Shown one piece after another: positions 8,428 through 19,059 of a stretch of 64,000 nucleotides of DNA (positions within the stretch are counted from its first letter, which is position 1; each line of letters starts with the position of its first letter). The DNA comes from Rhizobiaceae bacterium. Its GTDB lineage: Bacteria > Pseudomonadota > Alphaproteobacteria > Rhizobiales > Rhizobiaceae. A program made the translations under genes and the position numbers. The notes below the pieces were generated by a model that saw nothing but the letters and a program-made list of their open reading frames with translations, made no database searches and was not told where the DNA came from. Where the stretch lies: contig JAMLJD010000014.1 in NCBI GenBank assembly GCA_023953775.1, positions 1 through 64,000 of the forward strand. Reading direction: 5' to 3'.

Positions 8428-8470
8428 ACACCCGCCGGACCTCCTCCCCCGGCGGGTGTTGTTCTTTTTG
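8428..8470 (+). ncRNA. CcsR/cuckoo-type sRNA hairpin 3 with terminator
   Basis: Perfect 11-bp stem ACACCCGCCGG (8428-8438) / CCGGCGGGTGT (8449-8459), again with loop ACCTCCTCCC (8439-8448), followed by TGTTCTTTTT. It therefore serves both as an sRNA module and as the rho-independent terminator of the whole transcript. The exposed CCUCC loop is complementary to the Shine-Dalgarno sequence. Confidence 0.85.
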
Positions 8471-8492
8471 GGCATGCCGGCGCCGGTCCGGC

Positions 8493-9098
8493 TCAGCGCT
8501 CTCCCATCACGCCTCTGGTCATCCACTCGTCGAGCGGCATGATATCGGGACGGCCGCCCGCGGGCTCGTACCAGCTGTCGACGGCCCACCGCTTTCCGCT
8601 TTCGTCGCGGATGACGCCGGTTGAGTGAAAATAGCGCGCGTCGAGCAGGAAACCGCGCGAGACGTTCATCTCCACGGTATGGCGCGTGATAAGACCGCGC
8701 GCCGCAAGGTGCATCATCATCGAGCGGGTGTTGGTCGATTCATCGATGCAGTCCATCTGACCCTTGGCGCCCGACTGGACCAGGGTGGATTTGGGCCCGT
8801 CGCGCACGCCGATAGCGGCGGCCGACTTCTCCTCGAAATAGGCGATGGCACGGGCGATGCCCTCACGCTCGGCGGCCGGAGAATCCGCGTTGGCGAAGAA
8901 TGAAGCGAACGCATCCGCATCGGCCGGGGTGATGTCGACCCGGGTCTTGAAGGTGCAATTGAAGCCGTGACAGGCATAGACACGGTCGCTTCGTGCCGTC
9001 TTCATCTCCGGCGCGAGGTTGGACGTCACGGACGTGCATCCCGAGATGACGGCCAGCATGACGCCGAGCGGCAATATTCGCGTGGTCAACTTTGTCAT
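8493..9098 (-). CDS. Putative lipoprotein of unknown function
   Basis: A 201-residue protein starting MTKLTTRILPLGVMLAVISGC: a basic N-terminus, hydrophobic core and lipobox ending at Cys21, so it should be lipidated and membrane-anchored. The mature part is soluble with several cysteines (ACHGFNCTF, MDCIDE) and a conserved-looking end (WAVDSWYEPAGGRPDIMPLDEWM). I do not recognise a named family; it resembles conserved hypothetical proteins of Hyphomicrobiales. The ATG at 9098 was preferred over one at 9134 because it begins the signal peptide. Divergent from trmFO. Confidence 0.75.
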   Translation of the reverse strand: MTKLTTRILPLGVMLAVISGCTSVTSNLAPEMKTARSDRVYACHGFNCTFKTRVDITPADADAFASFFANADSPAAEREGIARAIAYFEEKSAAAIGVRDGPKSTLVQSGAKGQMDCIDESTNTRSMMMHLAARGLITRHTVEMNVSRGFLLDARYFHSTGVIRDESGKRWAVDSWYEPAGGRPDIMPLDEWMTRGVMGER

Positions 9099-9233
9099 GT
9101 GCGCGAAACTATCGACGGCATTCCCGATGGGCAATGACCGATACGCAACAGCGGGTGGTCTTCAACACATTGCCACAAGCAGGACGAGACGATTGATTTG
9201 CGTTCGGCTGCGCCAGCCTCTATGTGGCGTGGC

Positions 9234-10658
9234 ATGACGACACAGCCAATCCATGTCATCGGCGGCGGCCTGGCCGGCTCCGAAGCCGCCTGGCAGATCG
9301 CCTCGGCAGGCGTTCCCGTCGTGCTGCACGAGATGCGGCCGGTGCGCGGGACCGACGCGCACAAGACCGACGGCCTCGCGGAGCTGGTATGCTCCAATTC
9401 GTTCCGTTCCGACGATGCGCGGTCGAACGCCGTCGGGCTGCTGCACGCGGAAATGCGGCTCGCAGGCTCGCTGATCATGGCGTCGGGCGACGCCAACCAG
9501 GTTCCGGCCGGCGGCGCGCTCGCAGTCGACCGGGACGGCTTTTCGGACGCCGTGACGGCGCGGATCGAAGCGCACCCGCTGATCACGATCGCCCGCGAGG
9601 AAATCGCCGGCCTGCCGCCCCGCGACTGGGACCAGGCGATCATCGCCACCGGCCCCCTCACCGCGCCGGCGCTCGCGGCGGCGATCGCTGAAGAGACGGG
9701 CGCGGATTCACTGGCCTTTTTCGACGCGATAGCACCGATCGTGCATTTCGACACGATCGACTTCGGCAAGGCGTGGTTCCAGTCGCGCTACGACAAGGTC
9801 GGGCCCGGCGGCACCGGCAAGGACTACATCAACTGCCCGATGGACAAGGACCAGTACCTGGCCTTCGTCGCGGCGCTGATCGACGGCCAGAAGACCGAAT
9901 TCAAGCAGTGGGAAGGCACGCCCTATTTCGACGGCTGCCTGCCGATCGAGGTGATGGCGGAGCGCGGCGTCGAGACGCTGCGCTACGGCCCGCTGAAGCC
10001 GATGGGGCTGACCAACGCGCACGACCCGGCGACCAAGCCCTATGCGGTGGTGCAACTGCGGCAGGACAACGCTCTCGGCACGCTCTACAACATGGTCGGA
10101 TTCCAGACCAAGCTGAAGCATGGCGAGCAGGTGCGCATCTTCCGCACCATTCCGGGCCTGGAAAACGCCGAGTTCGCACGGCTCGGCGGCCTGCACCGCA
10201 ACACCTACATCAACTCCCCGGTTCTGCTCGACCGCACGCTGCAACTGAAGTCGCGGCCGGGCCTGCGCTTCGCCGGGCAGATCACCGGCTGCGAAGGCTA
10301 TGTCGAGAGCGCCGCGATCGGACTTCTGGCTGGCCGCTTCGCCGCCGCAGAGCGGCTCGGCACCGCACCGTCGCTGCCGCCCGAAACGACGGCATTCGGG
10401 GCGCTGCTCGGTCACATCACGGGCGGCCACATCACCTCCGACGAGGAGCCCGGCAAGCGGTCCTTCCAGCCGATGAACGTCAATTTCGGCCTGTTCCCGC
10501 CGCTCGATCCGGGCACGGTGCTGAAACCGGAAGGCCATGAGGGACGCTTCCGCGGCAAGGAAAAGGCGATCGCCAAGAAGCACGCGGTCACCGGCCGCGC
10601 GCTGGCCCATTGCCGCGCCTGGCTGGGGCTGGAGACGCCGGCCCAGGCGGCGGAGTAG
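9234..10658 (+). CDS. trmFO: Methylenetetrahydrofolate-tRNA-(uracil-5-)-methyltransferase TrmFO
   Basis: A 474-residue FAD protein that makes 5-methyluridine (T54) in the tRNA T-loop using methylene-THF and reduced FAD. The N-terminal nucleotide-binding loop [15 protein letters not shown] follows the start directly; family-specific blocks [41 protein letters not shown] and [21 protein letters not shown]-type sequences are all present. The frame opens earlier at 9198, but the ATG at 9234 gives the normal N-terminus. Confidence 0.96.
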   Translation: MTTQPIHVIGGGLAGSEAAWQIASAGVPVVLHEMRPVRGTDAHKTDGLAELVCSNSFRSDDARSNAVGLLHAEMRLAGSLIMASGDANQVPAGGALAVDRDGFSDAVTARIEAHPLITIAREEIAGLPPRDWDQAIIATGPLTAPALAAAIAEETGADSLAFFDAIAPIVHFDTIDFGKAWFQSRYDKVGPGGTGKDYINCPMDKDQYLAFVAALIDGQKTEFKQWEGTPYFDGCLPIEVMAERGVETLRYGPLKPMGLTNAHDPATKPYAVVQLRQDNALGTLYNMVGFQTKLKHGEQVRIFRTIPGLENAEFARLGGLHRNTYINSPVLLDRTLQLKSRPGLRFAGQITGCEGYVESAAIGLLAGRFAAAERLGTAPSLPPETTAFGALLGHITGGHITSDEEPGKRSFQPMNVNFGLFPPLDPGTVLKPEGHEGRFRGKEKAIAKKHAVTGRALAHCRAWLGLETPAQAAE

Positions 10659-10729
10659 CGCGGCTCCCTTGACCTCGAGGCAAAGCGTCGGGACATTGTC
10701 CTTCCCGCAATCGTGAGAGGACATCCGCC

Positions 10730-11353
10730 ATGCATCGAATGGCTCTATCCGGCCTGGCACTCGGCGCCGCGGCATGGCTGGCCACGGCGCTCCCGGCCCA
10801 TGCCGACCAGGCCGAATGCGAAGCCGCCGTGCGCGCGCTGATGGCGCCCTATGGCGACAACGCGCCGGACAAGACGATCAACCGCTTCGGCACATCGGTG
10901 ACGCGGATCGGCGAACAGGAAATGAAGGGCTATTCGCTGCAGACGGCCGACGGATCGCTCTATTACGATCAGGACAAGAACCCGGTCTCCCTCTCCTTCA
11001 CCAATGGCGACGTCTACACCACGCAGGACAAGGGCGAGACCTGGACGCTGGTCAACTCGACCTCGGCGGAGGTGATGGAAGAGGTCCGGGCCGGGATAGA
11101 GAGCCAGGCCGAAAAGGCCACCAACATCACCTGCGCCTACGGCACCGACCTCGACGGGCGAACCGTCGATCACTATTCGGTCGACTACGCGATCTACAAT
11201 ACCGGCAAAGCGGCGCATTCGGAGTACTGGATCGATGCCGATACCCGCTTCGTCTGGCGCGACGTGACGGAATTCGAGGGTGACCCGGCGATCGTCATCA
11301 CCGTCGATGCCGAGCCGGCGCCGGACATGGCGCTGCCGGACCCGAAGTCCTGA
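10730..11353 (+). CDS. Exported protein of unknown function
   Basis: A 207-residue protein with a clear Sec signal peptide (MHRMALSGLALGAAAWLATALPAHADQ, cleavage after AHA). The mature part contains two cysteines (DQAECEA, NITCAYG) and a beta-rich middle (LYYDQDKNPVSLSF, DVYTTQDKGETWTLV). GAGAGGA lies ten bases before the ATG. No named family was recognised. It sits between trmFO and the crotonase gene on the same strand but there is no evidence for a shared job. Confidence 0.75.
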   Translation: MHRMALSGLALGAAAWLATALPAHADQAECEAAVRALMAPYGDNAPDKTINRFGTSVTRIGEQEMKGYSLQTADGSLYYDQDKNPVSLSFTNGDVYTTQDKGETWTLVNSTSAEVMEEVRAGIESQAEKATNITCAYGTDLDGRTVDHYSVDYAIYNTGKAAHSEYWIDADTRFVWRDVTEFEGDPAIVITVDAEPAPDMALPDPKS

Positions 11354-11401
11354 GCGTTGACGCGCTCTGACGCGCGTCAGACCGATTTCCTGGAGGCGAA
11401 A

Positions 11402-12241
11402 GTGACCAGCACCGCAGAGAGCTTCTTCCGCATCGAACGCGACGGCGGCGTGGTCCACCTGTCGATGAACCGGCCGGACAAGGCGAATTCGATGTCGCCC
11501 GCCTTCTGGGACCAGCTTCCGAAGGTGATGGCCGATCTCGGGCGCGACGAGACGGTGCGCGCCATGGTGATCAGCGGCGAAGGCAAGAATTTCACCGGAG
11601 GGATGGACCTCGCCTCCTTCGCCGGCATCGCCAAGCTCTTCGAAGAGGAGCCGGGCCGCGCCGCCTATGCGATGCGCGCCATGATCATGGACCTTCAGGA
11701 AGCTTTCAACGCGCTGGAGAAAGCACGGTTTCCGGTGATCGCCGCGGTTCACGGCGCCTGCGTCGGCGCCGGCGTCGACCTGATCACCGCCTGCGACATC
11801 CGGCTCGCCAGCGAAGACGCCTATTTCGCGATCGAGGAGATCCATATCGGCATGGCGGCCGACGTCGGCACGCTGCAAAGGCTGCCGAAGCTGATCGCGC
11901 CGGGGCTCACCGCCGAACTAGCCTATACGGGACGCCGCTTCGACGCGGCCGAGGCGCGCCAGATCGGCCTCGTATCGCAGCTTCACGGCACCCGAGACGG
12001 GCTGATCCACGAGGCGATGACGATGGCGCGCTCGATCGCCCGCAAGTCGCCGCTGGCGATCGCCGGGATCAAGCGCAACCTCGGCTATGCGCGCGACCAT
12101 TCGGTGGCCGACGGGCTCGACTATATCGCGACGTGGAATGCCGGCATGCTGCGCCCCGGCGACATGATGGCGGCGGTCAACGCCAAGATGGCGAAGACGC
12201 AGGCGGAATTTCCGAACCTCCTGGCCGACCAGGACGGCTGA
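11402..12241 (+). CDS. Enoyl-CoA hydratase/isomerase, dienoyl-CoA isomerase (ECH1) type
   Basis: A 279-residue crotonase. Oxyanion-hole segments are visible (GKNFTGGMDLASF and AAVHGACVGAGVDLITACD). The three acidic residues that set apart delta3,5-delta2,4-dienoyl-CoA isomerase are all in place: Asp in GVDLITACD, Glu in AIEEIHIGM and Asp in MAADVGTLQRLP. That predicts isomerisation of 3,5-dienoyl-CoA made during oxidation of unsaturated fatty acids, not plain hydration. The GTG at 11402 is chosen because GGAGG precedes it by eight bases; a TTG frame start at 11357 has none. Confidence 0.88.
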   Translation: MTSTAESFFRIERDGGVVHLSMNRPDKANSMSPAFWDQLPKVMADLGRDETVRAMVISGEGKNFTGGMDLASFAGIAKLFEEEPGRAAYAMRAMIMDLQEAFNALEKARFPVIAAVHGACVGAGVDLITACDIRLASEDAYFAIEEIHIGMAADVGTLQRLPKLIAPGLTAELAYTGRRFDAAEARQIGLVSQLHGTRDGLIHEAMTMARSIARKSPLAIAGIKRNLGYARDHSVADGLDYIATWNAGMLRPGDMMAAVNAKMAKTQAEFPNLLADQDG

Positions 12242-12244
12242 GCG

Positions 12245-13213
12245 CTATTCGGCAGGCTGCGCGGTTTTCGACGATGCCAGTTCCATCGCCGGCAGACCCG
12301 GCTTGCCGGCCTCGGACGGATTGCGGCGGACATAGGCCGCCTTCAGCGTCTCGGAGGTGTCGCGCGAGCCGTCATGGCTCCAGCCCGGCGGCTGGACGAG
12401 GTAGTTGAGCCGCTGGCCAAAGTTCAGCCCCGGCGCCAGCGCGTCCTTGAACATGCCGATCCACTCATGGAAGGCCACTTTCAGCGGATTGAAGGTGCCG
12501 AGGTTGCGGACGATACCGTAGCGCGGCCGGTCCTCCTCGAGTTCCTCCACGAAGGTGCCGAACATCCGGTCCCAGATGATCAGCGTGCCGGCATAGTTGG
12601 CGTCGAGATAGCGCGGATTGGTGGCATGGTGGACGCGGTGGTGCGACGGCGTGTTGAAGATCAGCTCGATGGGCCACCACATCTTGCCGATGGTCTCGGT
12701 GTGGATCCAGAACTGCCAGACGAGGTTGAAGCCGAAGACGAAGGCGATCACCGCCGGATGGAAGCCCAGAAGCACCAGCGGCACCTGCAGCACGAACATG
12801 CCGGTGAACAGGCCCGTCCACGACTGGCGAAGCGCCGTCGACAGATTGTAGTGCTGGCTCGAATGATGGTTGATGTGCTCGGCCCAGACCCAGCGCACGC
12901 GATGCGCGATGCGGTGGTAGGCGTAGTAGCGCAGATCATCGAGCAGGAAGGCGACCAGGAAGACCCACAGCGACAGGCCGAGGTCGAAGAGCCGGAACTG
13001 CCACACCCACAGAAGCGCGGTGTAGGAGACGACGCCGAGCAGGATGCCGGCGACGACGTTGCCGGTGCCCATCATCAGGCTCGTCAGCGTGTCGCGGGTC
13101 TCGAATTCGCCCTTGGCCCGGCCGGTGCGCACCAGCCACAGCTCGATCAGGATCGCGGCGACGAAGAACGGGATCGCGAGCTGCGTGACCGATGGAAACT
13201 GATACTGATCCAT
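12245..13213 (-). CDS. Sterol desaturase / fatty acid hydroxylase family di-iron protein
   Basis: A 322-residue integral membrane protein with several hydrophobic segments and the histidine clusters of the di-iron hydroxylase family: HRIAH, HINHHSSQH and HHRVHH, plus an intermediate HTETIG. It would insert oxygen into, or desaturate, a lipid substrate in the cytoplasmic membrane; the layout resembles the alkylglycerol mono-oxygenase-like branch, but the substrate is unknown. The small gene upstream (13237-13644) is 23 bases away on the same strand, and both lie behind a palindromic operator-like site at 13693. Convergent with the crotonase gene. Confidence 0.88.
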   Translation of the reverse strand: MDQYQFPSVTQLAIPFFVAAILIELWLVRTGRAKGEFETRDTLTSLMMGTGNVVAGILLGVVSYTALLWVWQFRLFDLGLSLWVFLVAFLLDDLRYYAYHRIAHRVRWVWAEHINHHSSQHYNLSTALRQSWTGLFTGMFVLQVPLVLLGFHPAVIAFVFGFNLVWQFWIHTETIGKMWWPIELIFNTPSHHRVHHATNPRYLDANYAGTLIIWDRMFGTFVEELEEDRPRYGIVRNLGTFNPLKVAFHEWIGMFKDALAPGLNFGQRLNYLVQPPGWSHDGSRDTSETLKAAYVRRNPSEAGKPGLPAMELASSKTAQPAE

Positions 13214-13236
13214 TGTGCTTCTCCTGAAACGCGCCG

Positions 13237-13644
13237 TTATTCGAGCCCGAGCGCCGACGAGAGCGCCGCCGCATCATCGGCGCTGGCGAACCGGAAGCGG
13301 CCGCCGCGCCAGGTGAAGTCGCGGAAGGCAAGCTCCACGGTCACCGGGTCGTCCCTGCCCGTCGCCGCCAGGTCCTCGCGACGCGCGATGCGGGTGAGGA
13401 AGCGGTCGCCGAAGCTCTGCACGATGCCGACGCGGCCGCCGCCGAGGTCCAGGAACGCGGTCTCGCGGTTTTCTGTCAACCAGATCCGCGACGGCGCCTC
13501 GTCGGGGAAATCCTCGGCAAAACGCGCGCGCGCCTGATCATCGCCGGCCAGCGTGGCGGTCGTGGTGCCGCCGCTCCAATGGACCGCGGCGACCACCGCC
13601 GCGATGCCGAACCCGACAATAAGAACCAGAACGGTGAGGCTCAT
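13237..13644 (-). CDS. Small membrane-anchored protein of unknown function
   Basis: A 135-residue protein with one N-terminal hydrophobic helix (SLTVLVLIVGFGIAAVVAAV) and a soluble domain of about 105 residues (for example NRETAFLDLGGGRVGIVQSFGDRF). No named family recognised; similar small proteins occur beside sterol-desaturase-like genes in rhizobia. Likely co-transcribed with the downstream hydroxylase-family gene. Confidence 0.7.
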   Translation of the reverse strand: MSLTVLVLIVGFGIAAVVAAVHWSGGTTTATLAGDDQARARFAEDFPDEAPSRIWLTENRETAFLDLGGGRVGIVQSFGDRFLTRIARREDLAATGRDDPVTVELAFRDFTWRGGRFRFASADDAAALSSALGLE

Positions 13645-13692
13645 CCCGCCTCCGACTCTCCCCGACGGCCGCCCGAACCACGCGGCCTCCGT

Positions 13693-13708
13693 TTGACGTT
13701 TACGTCAA
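13693..13708. promoter_or_regulatory. Perfect palindrome TTGACGT-N2-ACGTCAA, candidate MerR-family (LiuR-type) operator
   Basis: The 16 bases read TTGACGTTTACGTCAA, a perfect inverted repeat. It overlaps the stop codon of the NDUFAF6-like gene and lies about 50 bases before the start of the small gene at 13644. The word strongly resembles operators described for LiuR-type MerR regulators of branched-chain amino acid and fatty-acid breakdown genes. A regulator gene is not in this window. Confidence 0.5.
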
Positions 13709-14565
13709 TTGGAGGCGGCGCGCCATCCCCCAGCCGCGCGACGCAGCATCGCGGCGTGGCGGCGCAGAGCTGACATGGCGACGGGACTACGCGCCGCTGC
13801 CGCGCCGGCCTTTTCCAGAACGGACAGATAATGGCCGACCGGGGCGACCGGCAGGAAGGCAGGCCGAAGGGCCGCGGGCAGTCCGCCGACCGCGCGCTCG
13901 AAGGCCGCGAGATGCTGGCGCCCGAGCGCGGCCATCGCCGCCACGACGCGCGCCAGAAGCGCGTCGGATGCATCCGGAGCGAGAAATTCGGCGACGGAGC
14001 CGCCGGCGGCGCCGAGAATGTCGGCCGGCACGTAGCACTGGCCACGGGCGCGGTGGATCGGCATCAGCCGCAGGAGACCGGCGATCGCCTGCGCGCAGCC
14101 GGCATGGCCGGCAGGTTCGGCATGGCCGGGCGCGGCTTCGGCATCGAGGATGAGTGCTGCCAGCTGGATCAGCGCCGAGGCCGTCTCGCCGCAATAGCCT
14201 TCGAGATCGTTCCGCGACGGCATCGGGTCGTCGTAGAGGTCGAAGGTGCGGGCCTCGAGGTAGTCGGAGAAGGCGGCGCGCGGCAGGCCGTTGGCCTCGA
14301 TCGCCTCCAGCAGCGCCGTCGCGACGGGGCTGCCGGCGGCGGCGTCCGGCGTGCCGGCCTCGATCATGTCGCGCCACCATTGCAGCCGGATCTCGCCCGG
14401 CATCGGCTCGCTGACGCGGTCGCGGATGCCGGCGATCTCCGCATTGAAGGCATAGAGCGCGAGAAGGTCGGCGCGCCGGTCCTGCGGCGCGTAGAGCACG
14501 GAGAGATAGCGGTCCGGATCAGCTCCGCGCAGCGTCCGCATCAGGTCGGTGGAGCGGTCCGACAT
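13705..14565 (-). CDS. Squalene/phytoene synthase family protein, NDUFAF6-like
   Basis: A 286-residue protein with the all-helical trans-isoprenyl diphosphate synthase fold. The segment where real synthases carry DxxxD reads AFNAEIAGIRDRVSEPMPGEIRLQWWRDMIE, and the second motif reads YCGETASALIQL, so the substrate-binding aspartates are largely replaced. The wording matches mitochondrial NDUFAF6 (AFNVELAQVKD..SE..RMQFWK), a complex I assembly factor, so carotenoid or squalene synthesis is unlikely. Translationally coupled to the Mth938-like gene (one base apart). The frame extends far upstream but the ATG at 14565 is right by homology. Confidence 0.85.
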   Translation of the reverse strand: MSDRSTDLMRTLRGADPDRYLSVLYAPQDRRADLLALYAFNAEIAGIRDRVSEPMPGEIRLQWWRDMIEAGTPDAAAGSPVATALLEAIEANGLPRAAFSDYLEARTFDLYDDPMPSRNDLEGYCGETASALIQLAALILDAEAAPGHAEPAGHAGCAQAIAGLLRLMPIHRARGQCYVPADILGAAGGSVAEFLAPDASDALLARVVAAMAALGRQHLAAFERAVGGLPAALRPAFLPVAPVGHYLSVLEKAGAAAARSPVAMSALRRHAAMLRRAAGGWRAASN

Positions 14566-14566
14566 C

Positions 14567-14955
14567 TCAGTCGACGGCGAGCAGCGCGGCCGCGACCGCC
14601 CGGTCCTCGGCCAGAAGCACGTTGAAGGTGCGGACCGCGGCGCCGGTCGACATCGGATCGGCCGAGACACCGCGCTCCTTGAGGGCCTGGCGCAGGTCGG
14701 CGGGAAGCCGGCGGATGTCGCGGCCGGTGCCGACGAGCAGGATCTCGATGTCGCCGGCCTCGTCGAGGACCCTCGCGAAGTCGGCCAGGCCGAGCGCCGC
14801 CGGATCGGCGGGCTGCCAGCCATGGATGCCGGATGGCAGGCACAGGATCGAGCCGCGATGCGACATGTCGGCAAAGCGGAAGCCGCCATTGCCGTAAGCG
14901 TCGACCGGCGCGCGGCCGGGGAAATGGGCGGCGCGGAACTCGATCCCCCGCGCCA

Positions 14956-14956
<1 letters not shown>
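14567..14956 (-). CDS. Mth938-like domain protein (NDUFAF3-like)
   Basis: A 129-residue protein of the Mth938/AAMDC fold: IEFRAAHFPGRAPVDAYGNGGFRFAD, then GSILCLPSGIHGW and EILLVGTGRDIRRLP, then GAAVRTFNVLLAEDRAVAAALLAV. These are the hallmarks of bacterial homologues of mitochondrial complex I assembly factor NDUFAF3. The start overlaps the secDF stop by one base (TGATG), and the stop is one base before the NDUFAF6-like start, so the three form one translational unit. Confidence 0.9.
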
Positions 14957-17529
<2,573 letters not shown>

Positions 17530-17577
17530 TTTACCTCGCCCGACGGGCCAAAATCACCGAATCGGCCCGCAATACGG

Positions 17578-17919
17578 TTATTTCTTGGCGTTCTGGTTGG
17601 CTACCGGCTCGCCCTTGACGCGAACATCCGCGATGGTGGACCGCAGCGCCGTCACCTTCAGGCCGCCGCCGAGATCGACCTCGAGCTCTTCCTCGCCGAC
17701 CACCTTGGTCACCTTGCCGACAAGGCCGCCGCCCGTCACCACCGAATCGCCGCGGCGAATGGCAGCCAGCATTTCGGCGCGCTTCTTGAGCTGGGTCCGC
17801 TGCGGACGGATGATGAGAAAGTACATGATTACGAAGATCAGCACGAAGGGGAGGATCGAAACGAAGATGTCCGGGCTCGCGCCGACGCCTGTCTGTGCGA
17901 ATGCGGGTGTTACGAACAT
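17578..17919 (-). CDS. yajC: Preprotein translocase subunit YajC
   Basis: A 113-residue single-span protein that associates with SecDF. After a short N-terminus it has the membrane helix FVSILPFVLIFVIMYFLII, then RPQRTQLKKRAEML and RRGDSVVTGGGLVGKVTKV, the standard YajC layout. CAGGAG sits seven bases before the ATG at 17919, which decides the start against a longer frame to 18036. First gene of the yajC-secDF operon. Confidence 0.95.
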   Translation of the reverse strand: MFVTPAFAQTGVGASPDIFVSILPFVLIFVIMYFLIIRPQRTQLKKRAEMLAAIRRGDSVVTGGGLVGKVTKVVGEEELEVDLGGGLKVTALRSTIADVRVKGEPVANQNAKK

Positions 17920-17973
17920 GAAAACTCCTGAAAAGATCACGGGCCGTACGAAACGGCCTCCAAAGGTCGCCGG

Positions 17974-18001
17974 AATATAGACTTTGGCGCTGCCTTTGCA
18001 A
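17974..18001 (-). promoter_or_regulatory. Sigma-70-type promoter of yajC-secDF
   Basis: Read on the minus strand: TTGCAA, 16-base spacer, TATATT. It lies about 55 bases before the yajC start codon in an otherwise GC-rich stretch. Confidence 0.55.
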
Positions 18002-18082
18002 CCGCGCAGGCCGCGCGCTCCGCGGCTTTCCGCCACGCCTGCCGCGTGTTAAAGCGCTGGCGCAACCGCCGGCCAGTGACCC

Positions 18083-18958
18083 ATGACGCAAGACCCGCTC
18101 GACCAGATCAACCGCAAGCTCGACAGCCTCATCGACGTCCTGTCGCGGCTGGCGCCCCCGCCCCTGCCCGAAAGCGACCTCGGCGCCGCCGACTGCTTCG
18201 TATGGAACGCGGAAACCGGCAGGCTCGATCCGGTGGTCCGGGTCAACCGCGTCGATATCGCGCTGATCAAGAGCGTCGACCGGGTGCGCGACATCCTGGT
18301 CGACAATACGCGCCGCTTCGCCGCCGGCTTTCCGGCCAACAACGTGCTTCTGTGGGGCGCGCGCGGGATGGGCAAATCGTCGCTGGTGAAGGCCGCGCAC
18401 GCGACGATCAATGCCGAGCGCGGCAAGGACGAGGCGCCGCTCAAGCTGGTGGAGATCCATCGCGAGGACATCTCCGCCCTGCCCCGCCTGATGACGATCG
18501 CCAAGGGCGCGCCGTTCCGGTTCATCCTGTTCTGCGACGATCTTTCCTTCGATGCCGACGACACCTCCTACAAGTCGCTGAAGGCCGCGCTGGAAGGCGG
18601 CGTCGAGGGACGGCCGGACAACGTCATCTTCTATGCGACATCCAACCGACGGCACCTTCTGCCGCGCGACATGATCGAGAACGAGCGATCGACCGCGATC
18701 AATCCGTCGGAAGCCGTGGAGGAGAAGGTCTCGCTGTCGGACCGGTTCGGCCTGTGGCTCGGCTTCCACAAATGCTCGCAGGACGACTATCTCGAGATGA
18801 TCGACGGCTATGTGCGCCATTTCGGACTGAAGACCGACGCCGAGACCCTGCGCGCCGACGCGCTGGAGTGGGCGACGACGCGCGGCAGCCGCTCGGGCCG
18901 CGTCGCCTGGCAGTTCGTCCAGGACCTTGCCGGGCGCCTCGGGCAACCGCTCGGCTGA
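18083..18958 (+). CDS. DUF815 family AAA-type ATP-binding protein
   Basis: A 291-residue P-loop ATPase. Walker A is LLWGARGMGKSSLVKA (about residues 87-102), Walker B is FRFILFCDDLSFD, and sensor-like ATSNRRHLLPRDM follows. Conserved DUF815 wording includes VRVNRVDIALIKSVDRVRDILVDNTRRF. The partner protein is unknown in the family; the gene is nearly always found near yajC-secDF and surE in rhizobia, which is also the case here. Divergent from yajC. Confidence 0.9.
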   Translation: MTQDPLDQINRKLDSLIDVLSRLAPPPLPESDLGAADCFVWNAETGRLDPVVRVNRVDIALIKSVDRVRDILVDNTRRFAAGFPANNVLLWGARGMGKSSLVKAAHATINAERGKDEAPLKLVEIHREDISALPRLMTIAKGAPFRFILFCDDLSFDADDTSYKSLKAALEGGVEGRPDNVIFYATSNRRHLLPRDMIENERSTAINPSEAVEEKVSLSDRFGLWLGFHKCSQDDYLEMIDGYVRHFGLKTDAETLRADALEWATTRGSRSGRVAWQFVQDLAGRLGQPLG

Positions 18959-18970
18959 CACCCCGTAACG

Positions 18971-18998
18971 AAAAACGCCCGCCCCTGAAGGGCGGGCG
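18971..18998 (-). terminator. Rho-independent terminator of the LysM/LytM gene
   Basis: On the minus strand: stem CGCCCGCCC/GGGCGGGCG with a five-base loop followed by TTTTT. Placed about 60 bases after the stop codon at 19060; on the plus strand it lacks a T tract. Confidence 0.85.
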
Positions 18999-19059
18999 AG
19001 TAAGGCATTCCGGACTGGAGGTCTCCCAACGGAACGCCGGTAGTCTTCTTGATTGTCGG

